Notes: generated from the letters alone by a model not told the origin. A DNA stretch of 64,000 nt from Janthinobacterium tructae (GCF_006517255.1 NZ_CP041185.1:3596001-3660000); one strand, 5' to 3'. Numbered from the stretch's first letter, positions 33,523 through 43,410 are shown. A program made the numbers and translations.

Positions 33523-35958
33523 TTACTCTTCCGAAAATGATTTGAGAATTTGTTCGCGTTCGCGCGCTTCGCTCAGGGCGCGCGCTTCATTCGTACCCGT
33601 GCTGGAGCCGCCATTGCCAGCGCCAGCGTCACCGTGCGCCATGCGCGTGTCCGCACCACCGCTGCCGCAGCCGACACTGCTGTGGATAAAGGCAAAGTTA
33701 TCCTTCAGGCAGTCGCCGGCCAGGTATTCGGCATACACGTAATCGCCATCGAGCAGGGCCAGGCCTGGCGGCTCGGCCAGCACCTGTTCGCGCCGGCCTT
33801 GTACGGCCACCTGCATGTAGTCGCGCCAGACGGGCAGCGCCAACGTCCCCCCTGTGGCATTGCCCAGGCTTTTCGGCTGGTCGTAGCCGAGCCAGACGAC
33901 GGACACCAGGCCCGAGGAGTAGCCGGCGAACCAGGCGTCATAGGCATTATTCGACGTGCCCGTCTTGCCGGCCGCGTCGCCGCGCCCCAGCGCCAGCGCG
34001 CCGCGTCCCGTGCCGCTCTTGACGACGTCGCGCAGCATGCTGTCCATGACGTAGGCATTGCGCGTGGAGATGACTTGCGTACCGGCTGCAGGCGCGCCCT
34101 TGGCGCGTGGCGCCGCATCGCTGAACAGCACTTCGCCGCTGCGGCTGCGCACTTCCTTGATCAGTTTCGGCGGCATCTGCATGCCGCCGTTGGCGAACAC
34201 CGCATACGATTGCGCCAGCTGCAGCGGCGTGACGGCGCCCGCGCCCAGCGCCAGCGGCAGCGAGACGGGATTGCGCGCGCCCTCGAAGCCGAAGCGCGTG
34301 GCGTAGTGCTGCACGTAGCCGGGACCGGCCGCCTGCATCAGGCTCACGGCCACCAGGTTTTTCGAGCGCACGAGGCCGCGCCGCACGCTGATGAAACCTT
34401 CATAGTTGTTGCCGTAATTGCGCGGACGCCACTGCCGCGCGCCCGTTTCCTGCGGCAGCAGCAAACGCTGCGTATCGTCCACGGCCGTACCGGGAAAATA
34501 TCCCTTTTCCAGCGCCGCCGAATATACGAAGGGCTTGAAGCTGGAGCCGGGCTGGCGGTAGGCCTGCATGGCGTGGTTGTAGTGATTGCGGTAAAAATCA
34601 AAGCCGCCCGCCATGGCGACGATTTCGCCGCTGTGCGCCTCGACGGAAATGAGCGCGCCTTCCATCTCGGGCAGCTGGCTCACCAGCCAGCGTTTTTTCG
34701 CCGCGTCGTGCACCACGCGGATCACGCTGCCCGCGACGATGGCGCGCTTGCCATCCCACTGCAGCTTGCCACCCAGGCGCGCATCCGAGGCGGTGAGCAC
34801 GATCTCGTCGCCATTGCGCAGCTGCGCCGTCAACTGGCGCTTGCCGGCAGTATCTACCTTGCGCACCAGCGCGGCGCGCAATTCTCCGCTATCCGGATAG
34901 GCGGCCAGCTGGCGCGCCACGCTGTCTGCGGAAGGGGCCAGGCGCGCTTCCGGGCCACGGTAGCCGCGCCGCGCCTGCGCGTTTAACAGCCCATCGCGCA
35001 GCGACTTGTCGGCTGCGATTTGCGGCGCCATGCGGATGGTGGTCGTCACGTCCAGGCCCATGCTGTAGGCGCCTTCGGGATAGCTTTGCAAGATCAATTG
35101 ACGCGCTTCCTCGACCGCATACGCGGCCGCGTGCACGGAGCTGTTGCGGTCCTTGTTCAGGGCCAGTTTTTCCGCTACGGCGGTGTCATATTCGGCTGGC
35201 GTGATGTAGCCGAGTTCGCGCATGCGCTGCAGGATGTAGTGCTGGCGCACGGTGGCGCGCTGCGGATTGGCGACGGGGTTATAGGCCGACGGCGCTTTCG
35301 GCAAGCCGGCCAGCATGGCCGCTTCGGCGATGCTCACTTGCGCCAGCGGCTTGTCGAAATAGATGTTCGAGGCGGCGGAAAAGCCGTAGGAGCGCTCGCC
35401 CAGGTAAATCTGGTTCATGTACAGCTCCAGCAGCTTGTCCTTGCCGTAGTGCTGTTCCAGCTTGTAGGCGAGCAGCATCTCCGTCAGCTTGCGCTGTATG
35501 GTCTTGTCGCGCGACAGGAAAAAGTCGCGCGCCACCTGCATGGTGATGGTGCTGGCGCCCTGTACGTGGTGGCCGGTGACGATGTTGGCCAGGGTGGCGC
35601 GCGTCAAGCCATAAAAGTCGACGGCGCCGTGTTCATAAAAGCGCGCATCCTCGATGGCCAGCAAGGCCTGGCGCATGCGCAGCGGGATCTCCTTCAGCGG
35701 CAGGAATTCGCGGCGCTCTTCGCCGTATTCGGCCAGCAGCTCGCCTTCGCTGGAGAAAATGCGCAGCGGCAGCGCGGGCTTGTACTGGGCCAGGTGCTCG
35801 ACGGCCGGCAAGTCCTGCCATGCCTGGCGCAGCCACCAGCCGCCCGCCAGCGCGGCGGCCATGCCCAGGCCCAGGGTCAGTCCCAGGCCGAATTTCAGAT
35901 TGCGCGCCAGCTTCGACTGGGGCTTGCGGGTGCTGCTGCCGTTCGCTTGTGCTTCCAT
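33523..35958 (-). CDS. Class A penicillin-binding protein 1A
   Basis: An 811-residue bifunctional peptidoglycan synthase. Cytoplasmic tail and one transmembrane helix (about 22-44), then a GT51 glycosyltransferase domain with catalytic Glu103 in EDARFYEHG, QGASTITMQ (133-141) and the RKLTEMLLAYKLE motif; then a transpeptidase domain with S472-SFK, an SKN triad (VRSKNLVAV) and KTG at 665-667. The C-terminal tail is Gly/Ser/Asn-rich. It polymerises and cross-links glycan strands in the periplasm. The start at MEAQANGSS is supported by AAGGGA; upstream in-frame residues lack it. It is divergent from argP. Confidence 0.94.
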   Translation of the reverse strand: MEAQANGSSTRKPQSKLARNLKFGLGLTLGLGMAAALAGGWWLRQAWQDLPAVEHLAQYKPALPLRIFSSEGELLAEYGEERREFLPLKEIPLRMRQALLAIEDARFYEHGAVDFYGLTRATLANIVTGHHVQGASTITMQVARDFFLSRDKTIQRKLTEMLLAYKLEQHYGKDKLLELYMNQIYLGERSYGFSAASNIYFDKPLAQVSIAEAAMLAGLPKAPSAYNPVANPQRATVRQHYILQRMRELGYITPAEYDTAVAEKLALNKDRNSSVHAAAYAVEEARQLILQSYPEGAYSMGLDVTTTIRMAPQIAADKSLRDGLLNAQARRGYRGPEARLAPSADSVARQLAAYPDSGELRAALVRKVDTAGKRQLTAQLRNGDEIVLTASDARLGGKLQWDGKRAIVAGSVIRVVHDAAKKRWLVSQLPEMEGALISVEAHSGEIVAMAGGFDFYRNHYNHAMQAYRQPGSSFKPFVYSAALEKGYFPGTAVDDTQRLLLPQETGARQWRPRNYGNNYEGFISVRRGLVRSKNLVAVSLMQAAGPGYVQHYATRFGFEGARNPVSLPLALGAGAVTPLQLAQSYAVFANGGMQMPPKLIKEVRSRSGEVLFSDAAPRAKGAPAAGTQVISTRNAYVMDSMLRDVVKSGTGRGALALGRGDAAGKTGTSNNAYDAWFAGYSSGLVSVVWLGYDQPKSLGNATGGTLALPVWRDYMQVAVQGRREQVLAEPPGLALLDGDYVYAEYLAGDCLKDNFAFIHSSVGCGSGGADTRMAHGDAGAGNGGSSTGTNEARALSEAREREQILKSFSEE

Positions 35959-36107
35959 GGTGGTATTCCCTTGCTGCCAGGAGGCCGCGCTGCATACGCG
36001 TACGCGGCACTCCATCAAAGACGCATTGTGCACTGCAACACACCTATCCTTATCAAAAGTAAGTATTATTTAGTATTGATAAATTTTTCTTATGTTAGGC
36101 GCGCACC

Positions 36108-36995
36108 ATGGATCTGAATCCCAAGCACACGGAAGCGTTCCGCGCCGTCGTCGAAACGGGCAGCTTCGAGCAGGCGGCGCTGCGGCTGCACCTGACGTCG
36201 CCGGCCATTTCGCAGCGCGTGCGGGCGCTGGAAAGCCAGCTGGGCAATGCCTTGATCGTGCGCAGCCGTCCCGCGCGCGCCACGCGCATGGGCCAGCGCC
36301 TGATGCAGTACCTGAAGCGCGCCAAGCTGCTGGAAGCGGACTTGCAGGCGGAAATGGCGGTGCAGCAGGACGCCCCGCTGACCCTGGTGCTGGCGCTGAA
36401 CGCCGATTCGATGGGTACCTGGTTCTTCCCGGCCCTGTCGGAAGTGCTGATACGCGAGCGCGTGCTGCTGGACCTGACCGTGGAAGACCAGGACCATACC
36501 TACACCTTGCTGGAAACGGGCATGGCCATCGGCTGCATCAGCACGGAAGCCAAGCCCATGCGCGGCTGCACGGCCGAGCCGCTGGGCGTGATGCGCTACT
36601 GGCTGGTGGCCACGCCCGCGTTCCGCCAGCAGTGGTTTGCGCACGGCCTGACGCGCAAGGCGGCGCGCACGGCGCCCGTGGTCGCCTACACGCGCAAGGA
36701 CACCTTGCAATCGTCGTTCCTGCAAGAGGCGCTGGGCCTGCCCGAGGGCGCTTACCCCTGCCATTACGTACCGGGCGCCACCTCGCACTTCAACGCCATC
36801 CGCTACGGCCTCGGCTACGGCATGGTGCCGGAGTTGCTGCTCAAGGCGAACACGGATGGCGAGCTGGTGGAAATGCTCACGCCCAAGACCCCGGCCGACG
36901 TGGCCCTGTACTGGCACACGTGGAAGGTGCAGTCGCCGCGCATGGAGCAGCTGTCGCGGCAAATCATCGCGGCGGCGCGCAGCATGCTGAAATGA
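36108..36995 (+). CDS. argP: LysR family transcriptional regulator ArgP
   Basis: A 295-residue LysR-type activator with an N-terminal winged HTH (FRAVVETGSFEQAALRLHLTSPAISQRVRALE, about 11-42) and a substrate-binding-like effector domain. The sequence follows ArgP/IciA, which controls the lysine/arginine exporter gene (argO/lysE) and lysine-responsive genes. The exporter that usually lies divergent to argP is missing; PBP1A is there instead, across a 149-bp AT-rich gap. Whether ArgP also controls PBP1A cannot be judged from sequence. Confidence 0.9.
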   Translation: MDLNPKHTEAFRAVVETGSFEQAALRLHLTSPAISQRVRALESQLGNALIVRSRPARATRMGQRLMQYLKRAKLLEADLQAEMAVQQDAPLTLVLALNADSMGTWFFPALSEVLIRERVLLDLTVEDQDHTYTLLETGMAIGCISTEAKPMRGCTAEPLGVMRYWLVATPAFRQQWFAHGLTRKAARTAPVVAYTRKDTLQSSFLQEALGLPEGAYPCHYVPGATSHFNAIRYGLGYGMVPELLLKANTDGELVEMLTPKTPADVALYWHTWKVQSPRMEQLSRQIIAAARSMLK

Positions 36996-37009
36996 TTATT
37001 GTGAGATAA

Positions 37010-37882
37010 CTACCGCTGCATGCCCCAGCGCTTCAAGGTGACGCGTTCCAGGCTGCGAAAGCCAAGGTTTTCCACGCTTAAACCGATGACGATGACGGCC
37101 GCCAGGCCGGCGAACACCTTGTCCGTGTACAGCTCATTGCGGTTTTGGAAAATGTACCAGCCCAGGCCGCCCTGTCCCGAGGTGGTGCCGAATACCAGCT
37201 CGGCGGCGATCAGGGTACGCCAGGCAAACGCCCAGCCGATTTTCAAGCCCGAGACGATGGAGGGCAAGGCGCCCGGCACGAGGATGTGCAGCACCAGGCG
37301 CAAGCCGTTCAGCCCGTAATTGCGGCCCGCCATGCGCAGGGTTTCCGGCACGCCCTGGAAGCCCGCATAGGTGTTCAGGGCCAGCGGCCACATCACGGAA
37401 TGGACGATGACAAAGATCAAACTGGCGCGGCCCAGGCCGAACCACAGCAGGGCCAGCGGCAGCAGGGCAATCGCCGGCAAGGGATTCAACATGGCCGTCA
37501 GGGTTTCCAGCAGGTCGCGTCCGAGGCGGCTGGACACGGCCAGCAGGGTCAGCACGAAGGCGGCCAGCACGCCCACCGCATAGCCTTGCAGCAAGACGAC
37601 CAGGGAGGCGGCCGTGCGCGTCAGCAATTCACCACTGGCGATGCCGCCGATAAACGCCTGCGCCGTCTGCAGAAAACTGGGCAACAATAAATCGTTCTGC
37701 GTCCAGCGCGCCGCGCCCTCCCACAGCAGGGCCAGGCTGAGCAAAATCAAGGCCTTGCGCCACAACGCGTGCTGGCTCCAGCGCTGCCAGCGCGACAGTG
37801 GCTGCTCGACGGTGACGCCGGCCGGCGGCGGTGCCGCATACACGACTTCCTGGCGGATGGGCGGCTCCAGCAACACGTTCAT
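37010..37882 (-). CDS. Sulfonate-type ABC transporter permease (SsuC/TauC-like)
   Basis: A 290-residue permease with about six helices and the EAA loop GVPETLRMAGRNYGLNGLRLVLHILVPGALP, belonging to the nitrate/sulfonate/taurine importer group. Last of a four-gene minus-strand unit: dioxygenase, binding protein, ATPase, permease. It overlaps the ATPase gene by 4 nt. Role: uptake of taurine or an alkanesulfonate as sulfur source. The convergent argP gene ends 14 bp away with no obvious terminator between. Confidence 0.9.
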   Translation of the reverse strand: MNVLLEPPIRQEVVYAAPPPAGVTVEQPLSRWQRWSQHALWRKALILLSLALLWEGAARWTQNDLLLPSFLQTAQAFIGGIASGELLTRTAASLVVLLQGYAVGVLAAFVLTLLAVSSRLGRDLLETLTAMLNPLPAIALLPLALLWFGLGRASLIFVIVHSVMWPLALNTYAGFQGVPETLRMAGRNYGLNGLRLVLHILVPGALPSIVSGLKIGWAFAWRTLIAAELVFGTTSGQGGLGWYIFQNRNELYTDKVFAGLAAVIVIGLSVENLGFRSLERVTLKRWGMQR

Positions 37883-38724
37883 ACGGCCTCCCGCTGCGTG
37901 CTCGCTGCCTGCGGGGCAGCAGTCGTTTCTTCATCGAACAGCAAGCCGTGGATGCGGCTGCTGGCAGCCTGGAATTCCGCGCTGCCCGCGCTGTGCAAGC
38001 CAAATTGATGGCTATTGAGTTCGGCGCGCACGCGGCCCGGATGGGGCGACAGCAGCAGGATGCGGTTGCCCACGACCAAGGCTTCCTCGATCGAATGCGT
38101 GACGAAGACGAGGGTAAAACGCAACTCTTCCCACAAACGGCTCAGCTCTTCCTGCATCTTGCGCCGTGTCAAGGCATCGAGCGCGGCAAACGGCTCGTCC
38201 ATCAGCAGCACTTCCGGCTGCATGGCCAGCGCGCGCGCGATAGCCACGCGCTGCTTCATGCCGCCCGACAAGGTATGCGGATGGGCATCTTCAAAGCCGG
38301 CCAGGCCCACCTTGGCGATCCAGTGATGGGCGCGCTCGCGCGCCGCCTGCTTGTCGAGACGCTTGCTGGCCAGCAAGGGGAACATGACGTTTTCCAGCAC
38401 CGTCTTCCACGGTGGCAACTGGTCGAATTCCTGGAACACGACCACCCGGTCCGGTCCCGGTTGATGAATCGGCTGGCCATGCATGGCGATGCTGCCCGCG
38501 CGCGGCGCAATGAAGCCGGCCACGGCTTTCAGCAATGACGACTTGCCGCAGCCGGACGGTCCCAGCAGCACGAAACGGTCGCCGCGGAACACGTCGAAAC
38601 TGACATCATGCGTGGCGCGTACGGTGCGCTGCTCCGTGCGGTATTCCAGGCTGACATGTTTGACGCTGAGCAATGGCGCCACTGTGACCGCAGGACGTAC
38701 CAGGTGAAAAGCGGGTGCGTTCAT
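37879..38724 (-). CDS. Sulfonate-type ABC transporter ATP-binding protein (SsuB/TauB-like)
   Basis: A 281-residue importer ATPase with Walker A GPSGCGKSS at residues 55-63, ABC signature LSGGMKQRVAIARAL, Walker B VLLMDEPFAALDA and the switch His in FVTHSIEEAL. The start at MNAPAFHLVRP is marked by a strong GGAGG 5 nt upstream. It begins one base after the binding-protein stop (TGAGATG) and overlaps the permease by 4 nt, so the three transport genes are tightly coupled. Confidence 0.92.
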   Translation of the reverse strand: MNAPAFHLVRPAVTVAPLLSVKHVSLEYRTEQRTVRATHDVSFDVFRGDRFVLLGPSGCGKSSLLKAVAGFIAPRAGSIAMHGQPIHQPGPDRVVVFQEFDQLPPWKTVLENVMFPLLASKRLDKQAARERAHHWIAKVGLAGFEDAHPHTLSGGMKQRVAIARALAMQPEVLLMDEPFAALDALTRRKMQEELSRLWEELRFTLVFVTHSIEEALVVGNRILLLSPHPGRVRAELNSHQFGLHSAGSAEFQAASSRIHGLLFDEETTAAPQAASTQREAV

Positions 38725-38725
38725 C

Positions 38726-39748
38726 TCAGCCTCCTTGCGTGATGGCCGGGTCGTCAAAGAAATAATCGCGCCAGCTGTCGGGCAGGTTGCGGATGGCATT
38801 CACGCGGTGCAGGAATTGCGCCAGGCCATAGGTGTTTTGCGGCGCGATCTTGAATTGCACTTGCGGATTGGCAAAGATTTTCAAGAGCAGATTGCGGTCC
38901 ACCTTGCTTTTGTTCACCTTGATATAGATGTCGGCCGCGCCTTGCGGGTTGCTGCTCGCATACTGCGCCGCTTCCGCCAGGGCGGCGATGAAGGCGCGGT
39001 ACGTCTTGGGATTGTCCTTGCGGTATTTTTCTGTTGCATACAGCAGGGTCGACGAGCTGGGCCCGCCTTGCACATCGTAGGAATTGAGGAGGATGTGGGC
39101 GTTCGGGTTTTGCGCCAGTTCCTGCTCCTGGAACGGTGAATTGCCGAAGTGACCAGTCAACTCCGTGCCGCCGGCGATGATGGCCGCGGCCGCATCCGGG
39201 TGCGGCAGGGTTTGCGTGATTTTATCGAGTCGGGCAAATTCCTTGTCGCCCCACTGTTTTGCCACGGCCATCTGCAAGATGCGCGCCTGCACCGAGACGG
39301 ACACGGCAGGCAAGGCGATGCGGTCCTTGTCCGTCAAGTCCGCCAGGGTTTTCACCTTCGGATTATTGCTGATCAAATAGTAGGGGAAATTGCCGAGCGA
39401 AGCCACGCCGCGCACATTCTGCCTTCCCCTGGTGCGGTCCCAGATGGTCAGCAGCGGCCCCAGGCCGGCCCCCGCGATATCGATATTGCCCGACAACAAG
39501 GCGTCGTTGATGGCGGGGCCGCCAGACAGGGTGATCCACTCGACCTTCACGTCGACGCCCTGCTGCTTGGCATGCTTTTCGATCAGCTTTTGTTCCTGCG
39601 CAATATTGAGCAGCAAGAAGGTAATGCCATGCTGGCCCGCGATGCGGATCTGGCCTTCGGCCCGGGCCATGGGCATGGCCATGCCTGTCAAACACAGCAT
39701 GGCGATGGTGGCGAGCAGGCGGCGGGAAAAGGTGAAGATCGGCAACAT
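38726..39748 (-). CDS. Sulfonate-type ABC transporter substrate-binding protein (SsuA/TauA-like)
   Basis: A 340-residue periplasmic binding protein of the NMT1/SsuA group. Signal peptide about 1-30 (cut after MPMARA), then the two-lobed binding fold (IRIAGQHGITFLLLNIAQEQ, GGPAINDALLSGNIDIAGAGLGPLL). The start ATG at 39748 is preferred over a GTG two codons upstream because AAGGAG lies 5 nt before it. It delivers the ligand to the permease/ATPase encoded downstream. Ligand identity (taurine versus other sulfonate or related acid) is not decidable from sequence. Confidence 0.9.
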   Translation of the reverse strand: MLPIFTFSRRLLATIAMLCLTGMAMPMARAEGQIRIAGQHGITFLLLNIAQEQKLIEKHAKQQGVDVKVEWITLSGGPAINDALLSGNIDIAGAGLGPLLTIWDRTRGRQNVRGVASLGNFPYYLISNNPKVKTLADLTDKDRIALPAVSVSVQARILQMAVAKQWGDKEFARLDKITQTLPHPDAAAAIIAGGTELTGHFGNSPFQEQELAQNPNAHILLNSYDVQGGPSSSTLLYATEKYRKDNPKTYRAFIAALAEAAQYASSNPQGAADIYIKVNKSKVDRNLLLKIFANPQVQFKIAPQNTYGLAQFLHRVNAIRNLPDSWRDYFFDDPAITQGG

Positions 39749-39781
39749 GGACACTCCTTGGGTCAGGCTTACAGGAAAAAA

Positions 39782-40666
39782 TCAGTACGGCGCATCGCCT
39801 TCGATGGTGGTTCGGTAGAGTTTGCGGCGCTGCTCGGGCGGACACCCCGTCGCCAGGTGCATCAGGGAGCGGTTGTCCCAGAACACCAGGTCGTACGGCT
39901 GCCAGCGGTGCACATACAGATGCTCGGGGCGCACGCTATGGGCAAACAGTTCATCGAGCAGGGCGCGGCTTTCATCCTCGGGCAGGCCGATGATGCGCGT
40001 GGTGAAGTGTTCGCTGACAAACAGGGCGCGGCGCCCCGTTTCCGGATGCACGCGCACTACGGGGTGGGTCACGGGTGTGACTTCATCGATCTGCGCCTGC
40101 GTCAGTGCGGGACGCCAGGGATTGCGGCGGCGCAATTCCTCATACTGGCTCAGGTAACTGTGTTCGGCACGGGCGCCGCGCACGGCGTGGCGCAGCGCGG
40201 CCGGCAAGCTTTCCCAGGCCAGGTGCATGTTGGCAAACACGGTATCGCCGCCCTCGTCCGGCAACTCTTGCGCGTGCAGCATGGAGCCGAGGCTGGGTAC
40301 TTCCATGTACGACAAATCGGAATGCCAGAAATGGCCCGCGTCGCCCAGGCCGATGGGCTGGCCATCCTCGACGATGTTCGAGATGATCAGCACTTCCGGC
40401 TGCGTGGGCAGCTGGAACTGGCGCAGCACGTGAATTTGCAACGGGCCGAAGCGGCGGCTGAAATCGACCTGCTGCTGCGGCGTGATGTGCTGCTCGCGGA
40501 ACACCAGCACGTGATGGTCGAGATGGGCGTGGTGCAGGCGCTGGAAGTCGCCCAGCGACAACGGCTGCGCCAGGTCCAGTCCCAGCACTTGCGCGCCGAG
40601 CGGCGCATCGAACGTTTCGATACGGAAATGACTAGCGGAATGCGCGGGTTTCAGGACGGCCGACAT
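39782..40666 (-). CDS. TauD/TfdA family Fe(II)/2-oxoglutarate dioxygenase
   Basis: A 294-residue non-haem iron dioxygenase. The facial triad is visible as His115-x-Asp117 in HFWHSDLSY and distal His270 in SLMHLATG, with the 2-oxoglutarate-binding arginines in RRKLYRTTIEG (around 281-285). TauD hydroxylates taurine to release sulfite; here the enzyme is first in an operon with a sulfonate-type importer, so oxidative desulfonation is the likely job. The start at MSAVLKPAHS is a choice: the frame is open 17 codons further upstream and neither start has a strong ribosome site. Confidence 0.88.
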   Translation of the reverse strand: MSAVLKPAHSASHFRIETFDAPLGAQVLGLDLAQPLSLGDFQRLHHAHLDHHVLVFREQHITPQQQVDFSRRFGPLQIHVLRQFQLPTQPEVLIISNIVEDGQPIGLGDAGHFWHSDLSYMEVPSLGSMLHAQELPDEGGDTVFANMHLAWESLPAALRHAVRGARAEHSYLSQYEELRRRNPWRPALTQAQIDEVTPVTHPVVRVHPETGRRALFVSEHFTTRIIGLPEDESRALLDELFAHSVRPEHLYVHRWQPYDLVFWDNRSLMHLATGCPPEQRRKLYRTTIEGDAPY

Positions 40667-40878
40667 GATGGCTTCATCAGTGAACAAGGGAAGTCCACTG
40701 TATGCCTGCTCGTCCATCCTGCAAACGAAGCATTTCTGCTATGGATATGCGCGGCGCGTTGCGCCAGGCTGCAACAGTGGCTGTCACGCAATGGCACAGC
40801 AGTATCGGCCGTGCCCGGGAGGGGTGCTAGCACGCAATTTGCTTGACTACCAATTTTCAACGCCTACACAGGAACGCC

Positions 40879-41364
40879 ATGCCCATTCTCGCCCTCTTGT
40901 TCGCCTTGCTGTTCCCCATTCCCACCCATGCGCAGGATAGCCAGGGTGAAAGTGATCTCAGCTACAAAGCCTATGTGCACAGCGACAAGCGCATCAAGTG
41001 CTTGTACGGCTATGCGGCCGACAAGACGGGCGACCATGCGGCCGCCGTCGCCATCTTTGAAGATTGCATCCGGCGCTGGAACGATGTGTATTCGATGATT
41101 TGGCTGGCCCAGCTGTATGAAACGGGCATCGGCGTGACCAAGGACCTGGAGCAGGCGACGGCGCTGATGCGGCGTGGTGCCCATACGAACGATGACGCCG
41201 CCTATGCGCGGCTGGCGCGCTATCACTATGGCGTGGCACTGGCCGAAGGCCGGGGTACGCCGCAGGATATTGCCCAGGCCAAGACCTGGCTGCGCCGGGC
41301 GGCGCAAGAAGGCGTGCCGGAGGCGGCCGATTATCTGGGCCGCCTGGAGGGCGCGGCACCTTAG
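40879..41364 (+). CDS. Exported Sel1-like (TPR) repeat protein
   Basis: A 161-residue protein with a signal peptide (about residues 1-18, MPILALLFALLFPIPTHA) and helical Sel1-type repeats at about 85-155 (LAQLYETGIGVTKDLEQATALM; YGVALAEGRGTPQDIAQAKTWL). Such repeats make protein-protein scaffolds; no enzyme motif is visible. The ATG behind ACAGGA is chosen over a TTG 12 codons upstream. It is divergent from the dioxygenase operon; the 212-bp gap holds no recognised gene. Confidence 0.82.
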   Translation: MPILALLFALLFPIPTHAQDSQGESDLSYKAYVHSDKRIKCLYGYAADKTGDHAAAVAIFEDCIRRWNDVYSMIWLAQLYETGIGVTKDLEQATALMRRGAHTNDDAAYARLARYHYGVALAEGRGTPQDIAQAKTWLRRAAQEGVPEAADYLGRLEGAAP

Positions 41365-41385
41365 CGCCGCGCCAGCATTGCTTGC

Positions 41386-42057
41386 TTACGCCGTTGCTTC
41401 GTAGCGGGCCAGGCGGGTCGCCATGCGCGGCGCCAGCTCGTGGCCGGCCGTCACCGTCACTTCCAGATCGTTCAGCAAGCCATCCTTCAAGCCATAGACC
41501 CAGCCATGGACGCTGAGTTCCTGGCCCCGTTCCCACGCATCTTGCACGATGGTGGTCTGGCATACATTCAAAACCTGCTCCACCACGTTCAGTTCGCACA
41601 GGCGATCGCCGCGCTGGCGGCTCGTCAGCACGTCGCCCAGATAGCGTTCGTGCTTCTGGCCCACGTCCTGCACGTGACGCAACCAGTTGTCGACCAGGCC
41701 GATGCGCGTGCCCGTCATGGCCGCATGCACACCCTTGCAGCCGTAATGGCCGACGATGATGACATGTTTGACTTTCAGCACGTCCACGGCAAATTGCAGG
41801 ACGGACAGGCAGTTCAGGTCGGAATGCACGACCACGTTGGCAATGTTTCGGTGCACAAACACGTCGCCAGGCGCCATGCCCAGCAGTTCGTTGGCGGGCA
41901 CGCGGCTGTCGGAGCAGCCGATCCACAGGTATTCGGGCGACGTTTGCGCTTCCAGGTTCTTGAAGAAGTTCGGGTCGTTCGCCACCATCGAGTCGGCCCA
42001 GCGGCGGTTACGCTGCAGCAGTTCCGCCAGGGCCATGCCATTTTTCGGTTCGGTCAT
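41386..42057 (-). CDS. can: Beta-class carbonic anhydrase
   Basis: A 223-residue zinc enzyme interconverting CO2 and bicarbonate, supplying bicarbonate to carboxylases. Zinc ligands and the active-site dyad are in place: Cys48, Asp50 and Arg52 in IGCSDSRVPA, His104 and Cys107 in GHYGCKG. Length matches E. coli Can (220). The start at MTEPKNGM has GGGAG upstream. It is a single-gene unit. Confidence 0.94.
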   Translation of the reverse strand: MTEPKNGMALAELLQRNRRWADSMVANDPNFFKNLEAQTSPEYLWIGCSDSRVPANELLGMAPGDVFVHRNIANVVVHSDLNCLSVLQFAVDVLKVKHVIIVGHYGCKGVHAAMTGTRIGLVDNWLRHVQDVGQKHERYLGDVLTSRQRGDRLCELNVVEQVLNVCQTTIVQDAWERGQELSVHGWVYGLKDGLLNDLEVTVTAGHELAPRMATRLARYEATA

Positions 42058-42141
42058 ATCGCTCCCATTGTGTAAGTACGACTGAAGGCTGCAGATCGCG
42101 CCCATAGGCCGGCGATGTGCGCACATTGCTCAGTCGTAGTG

Positions 42142-42174
42142 AAAAAAACGCCGGGATGTGTGAGCATCCCGGCG
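42142..42174 (-). terminator. Rho-independent terminator of dnaJ
   Basis: Perfect 10-bp stem CGCCGGGATG / CATCCCGGCG with a six-base loop, followed on the minus strand by seven T. It starts 18 bp past the dnaJ stop and closes the grpE-dnaK-dnaJ region. Confidence 0.9.
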
Positions 42175-42191
42175 CATGGTATTACGTGTGC

Positions 42192-43325
42192 TTACTCAAA
42201 GAAGTCCTTGACCTTGTCTTTCCAGGTCTTGCTTTGCGGACTGTGCTTGGCACCGCCCTCGGTGGTCGACTTTTCAAAGTCGCGCAGCAGGTCTTTCTGT
42301 TTTTCCGTCAGTTTCACCGGTGTTTCGATGGCCACGTGGCAGAACAGGTCGCCCGCGTAACCGGAGCGCACGCCCTTGATGCCCTTGCCTTTCAGGCGGA
42401 AGGTCTTGCCCGACTGGGTGCCCTCAGGAATCGTGAACGACACTTTACCGTTCAGGGTAGGCACTTCGATTTCGCCGCCCAGGGCCGCCTTGGTGAACGA
42501 GATCGGCATTTCGCAATGCAGGTCGTCGCCTTCGCGCTGGAACACGGCGTGCGGCTTGATGTGGATTTCCACATACAGGTCGCCCGACGGACCGCCATTC
42601 GTGCCCGGTTCGCCGTTGCCGGACGAACGGATACGCATGCCGTTGTCGATACCGACTGGAATTTTGACTTCCAGGGTCTTGTTGCGCTTGATGCGACCGG
42701 CGCCGCCGCATGGCGTGCAGGGGTCGGTGATGACCTTGCCGCTGCCATGGCATTTCGGGCAGGTTTGCTGGATGCTGAAGAAACCTTGCTGCATGCGCAC
42801 CTGGCCGTGGCCACCGCAAGTACCGCAGGTGGTTGGCGACGTGCCCGGCTTGGCGCCGCTGCCGTGGCAGGTGTCGCACTTGTCCCAGCTCGGCACGCGG
42901 ATGGTCGTGTCGAAGCCGTGCGCAGCTTGCTCCAGTGTAATTTCCAGGTTGTAGCGCAAGTCGGCGCCACGGTACACCTGTGGACCGGCATTGCGGCTGC
43001 GTCCACCGCCACCGCCAAAGATGTCGCCGAAGATATCGCCGAAGCTGTCGGCAAAGCCGCCAGCACCGCCACCGAAGCCGCCACCGCCGCCCATGTTCGG
43101 GTCCACGCCGGCGTGACCATAACGGTCATACGCTTCGCGCTTTTCCGGATTGGTCAGCATTTCGTAGGCTTCTTTGACTTCCTTAAACTTTTCTTCCGAT
43201 TCCTTGCTATCCGGATTGCGGTCCGGATGGTATTTCATCGCCAGTTTACGGTAAGACTTTTTGATCTCTTCTTCCGAAGCATTTTTTGCGACACCGAGTG
43301 TCTCGTAAAAATCACGCTTTGCCAT
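42192..43325 (-). CDS. dnaJ: Chaperone protein DnaJ
   Basis: A 377-residue Hsp40 co-chaperone that delivers clients to DnaK and stimulates its ATPase. J domain at 1-70 with HPD in KYHPDRNPD, a Gly/Phe-rich linker (about 77-110), four CxxCxGxG zinc-finger repeats ([32 protein letters not shown]) and the C-terminal substrate-binding domains. The start at [11 protein letters not shown] is the family norm. It lies 160 bp after dnaK with a terminator-like hairpin between, so dnaJ may be expressed at a lower level by read-through. Confidence 0.97.
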   Translation of the reverse strand: MAKRDFYETLGVAKNASEEEIKKSYRKLAMKYHPDRNPDSKESEEKFKEVKEAYEMLTNPEKREAYDRYGHAGVDPNMGGGGGFGGGAGGFADSFGDIFGDIFGGGGGRSRNAGPQVYRGADLRYNLEITLEQAAHGFDTTIRVPSWDKCDTCHGSGAKPGTSPTTCGTCGGHGQVRMQQGFFSIQQTCPKCHGSGKVITDPCTPCGGAGRIKRNKTLEVKIPVGIDNGMRIRSSGNGEPGTNGGPSGDLYVEIHIKPHAVFQREGDDLHCEMPISFTKAALGGEIEVPTLNGKVSFTIPEGTQSGKTFRLKGKGIKGVRSGYAGDLFCHVAIETPVKLTEKQKDLLRDFEKSTTEGGAKHSPQSKTWKDKVKDFFE

Positions 43326-43370
43326 GTTGTCGGCACCTTGCAGTCTATCTACTGATGTAAAAATTACACG

Positions 43371-43410
43371 AAAAAGCCGAGTCGAGTGCTGCACTGGGCA
43401 ACGACTCGGC
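43371..43410 (-). terminator. Terminator-like hairpin between dnaK and dnaJ
   Basis: Stem GCCGAGTCG / CGACTCGGC (43376-43384 / 43402-43410) followed on the minus strand by five T. Placed between dnaK and dnaJ it probably acts as a partial terminator, giving more DnaK than DnaJ. Confidence 0.75.
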
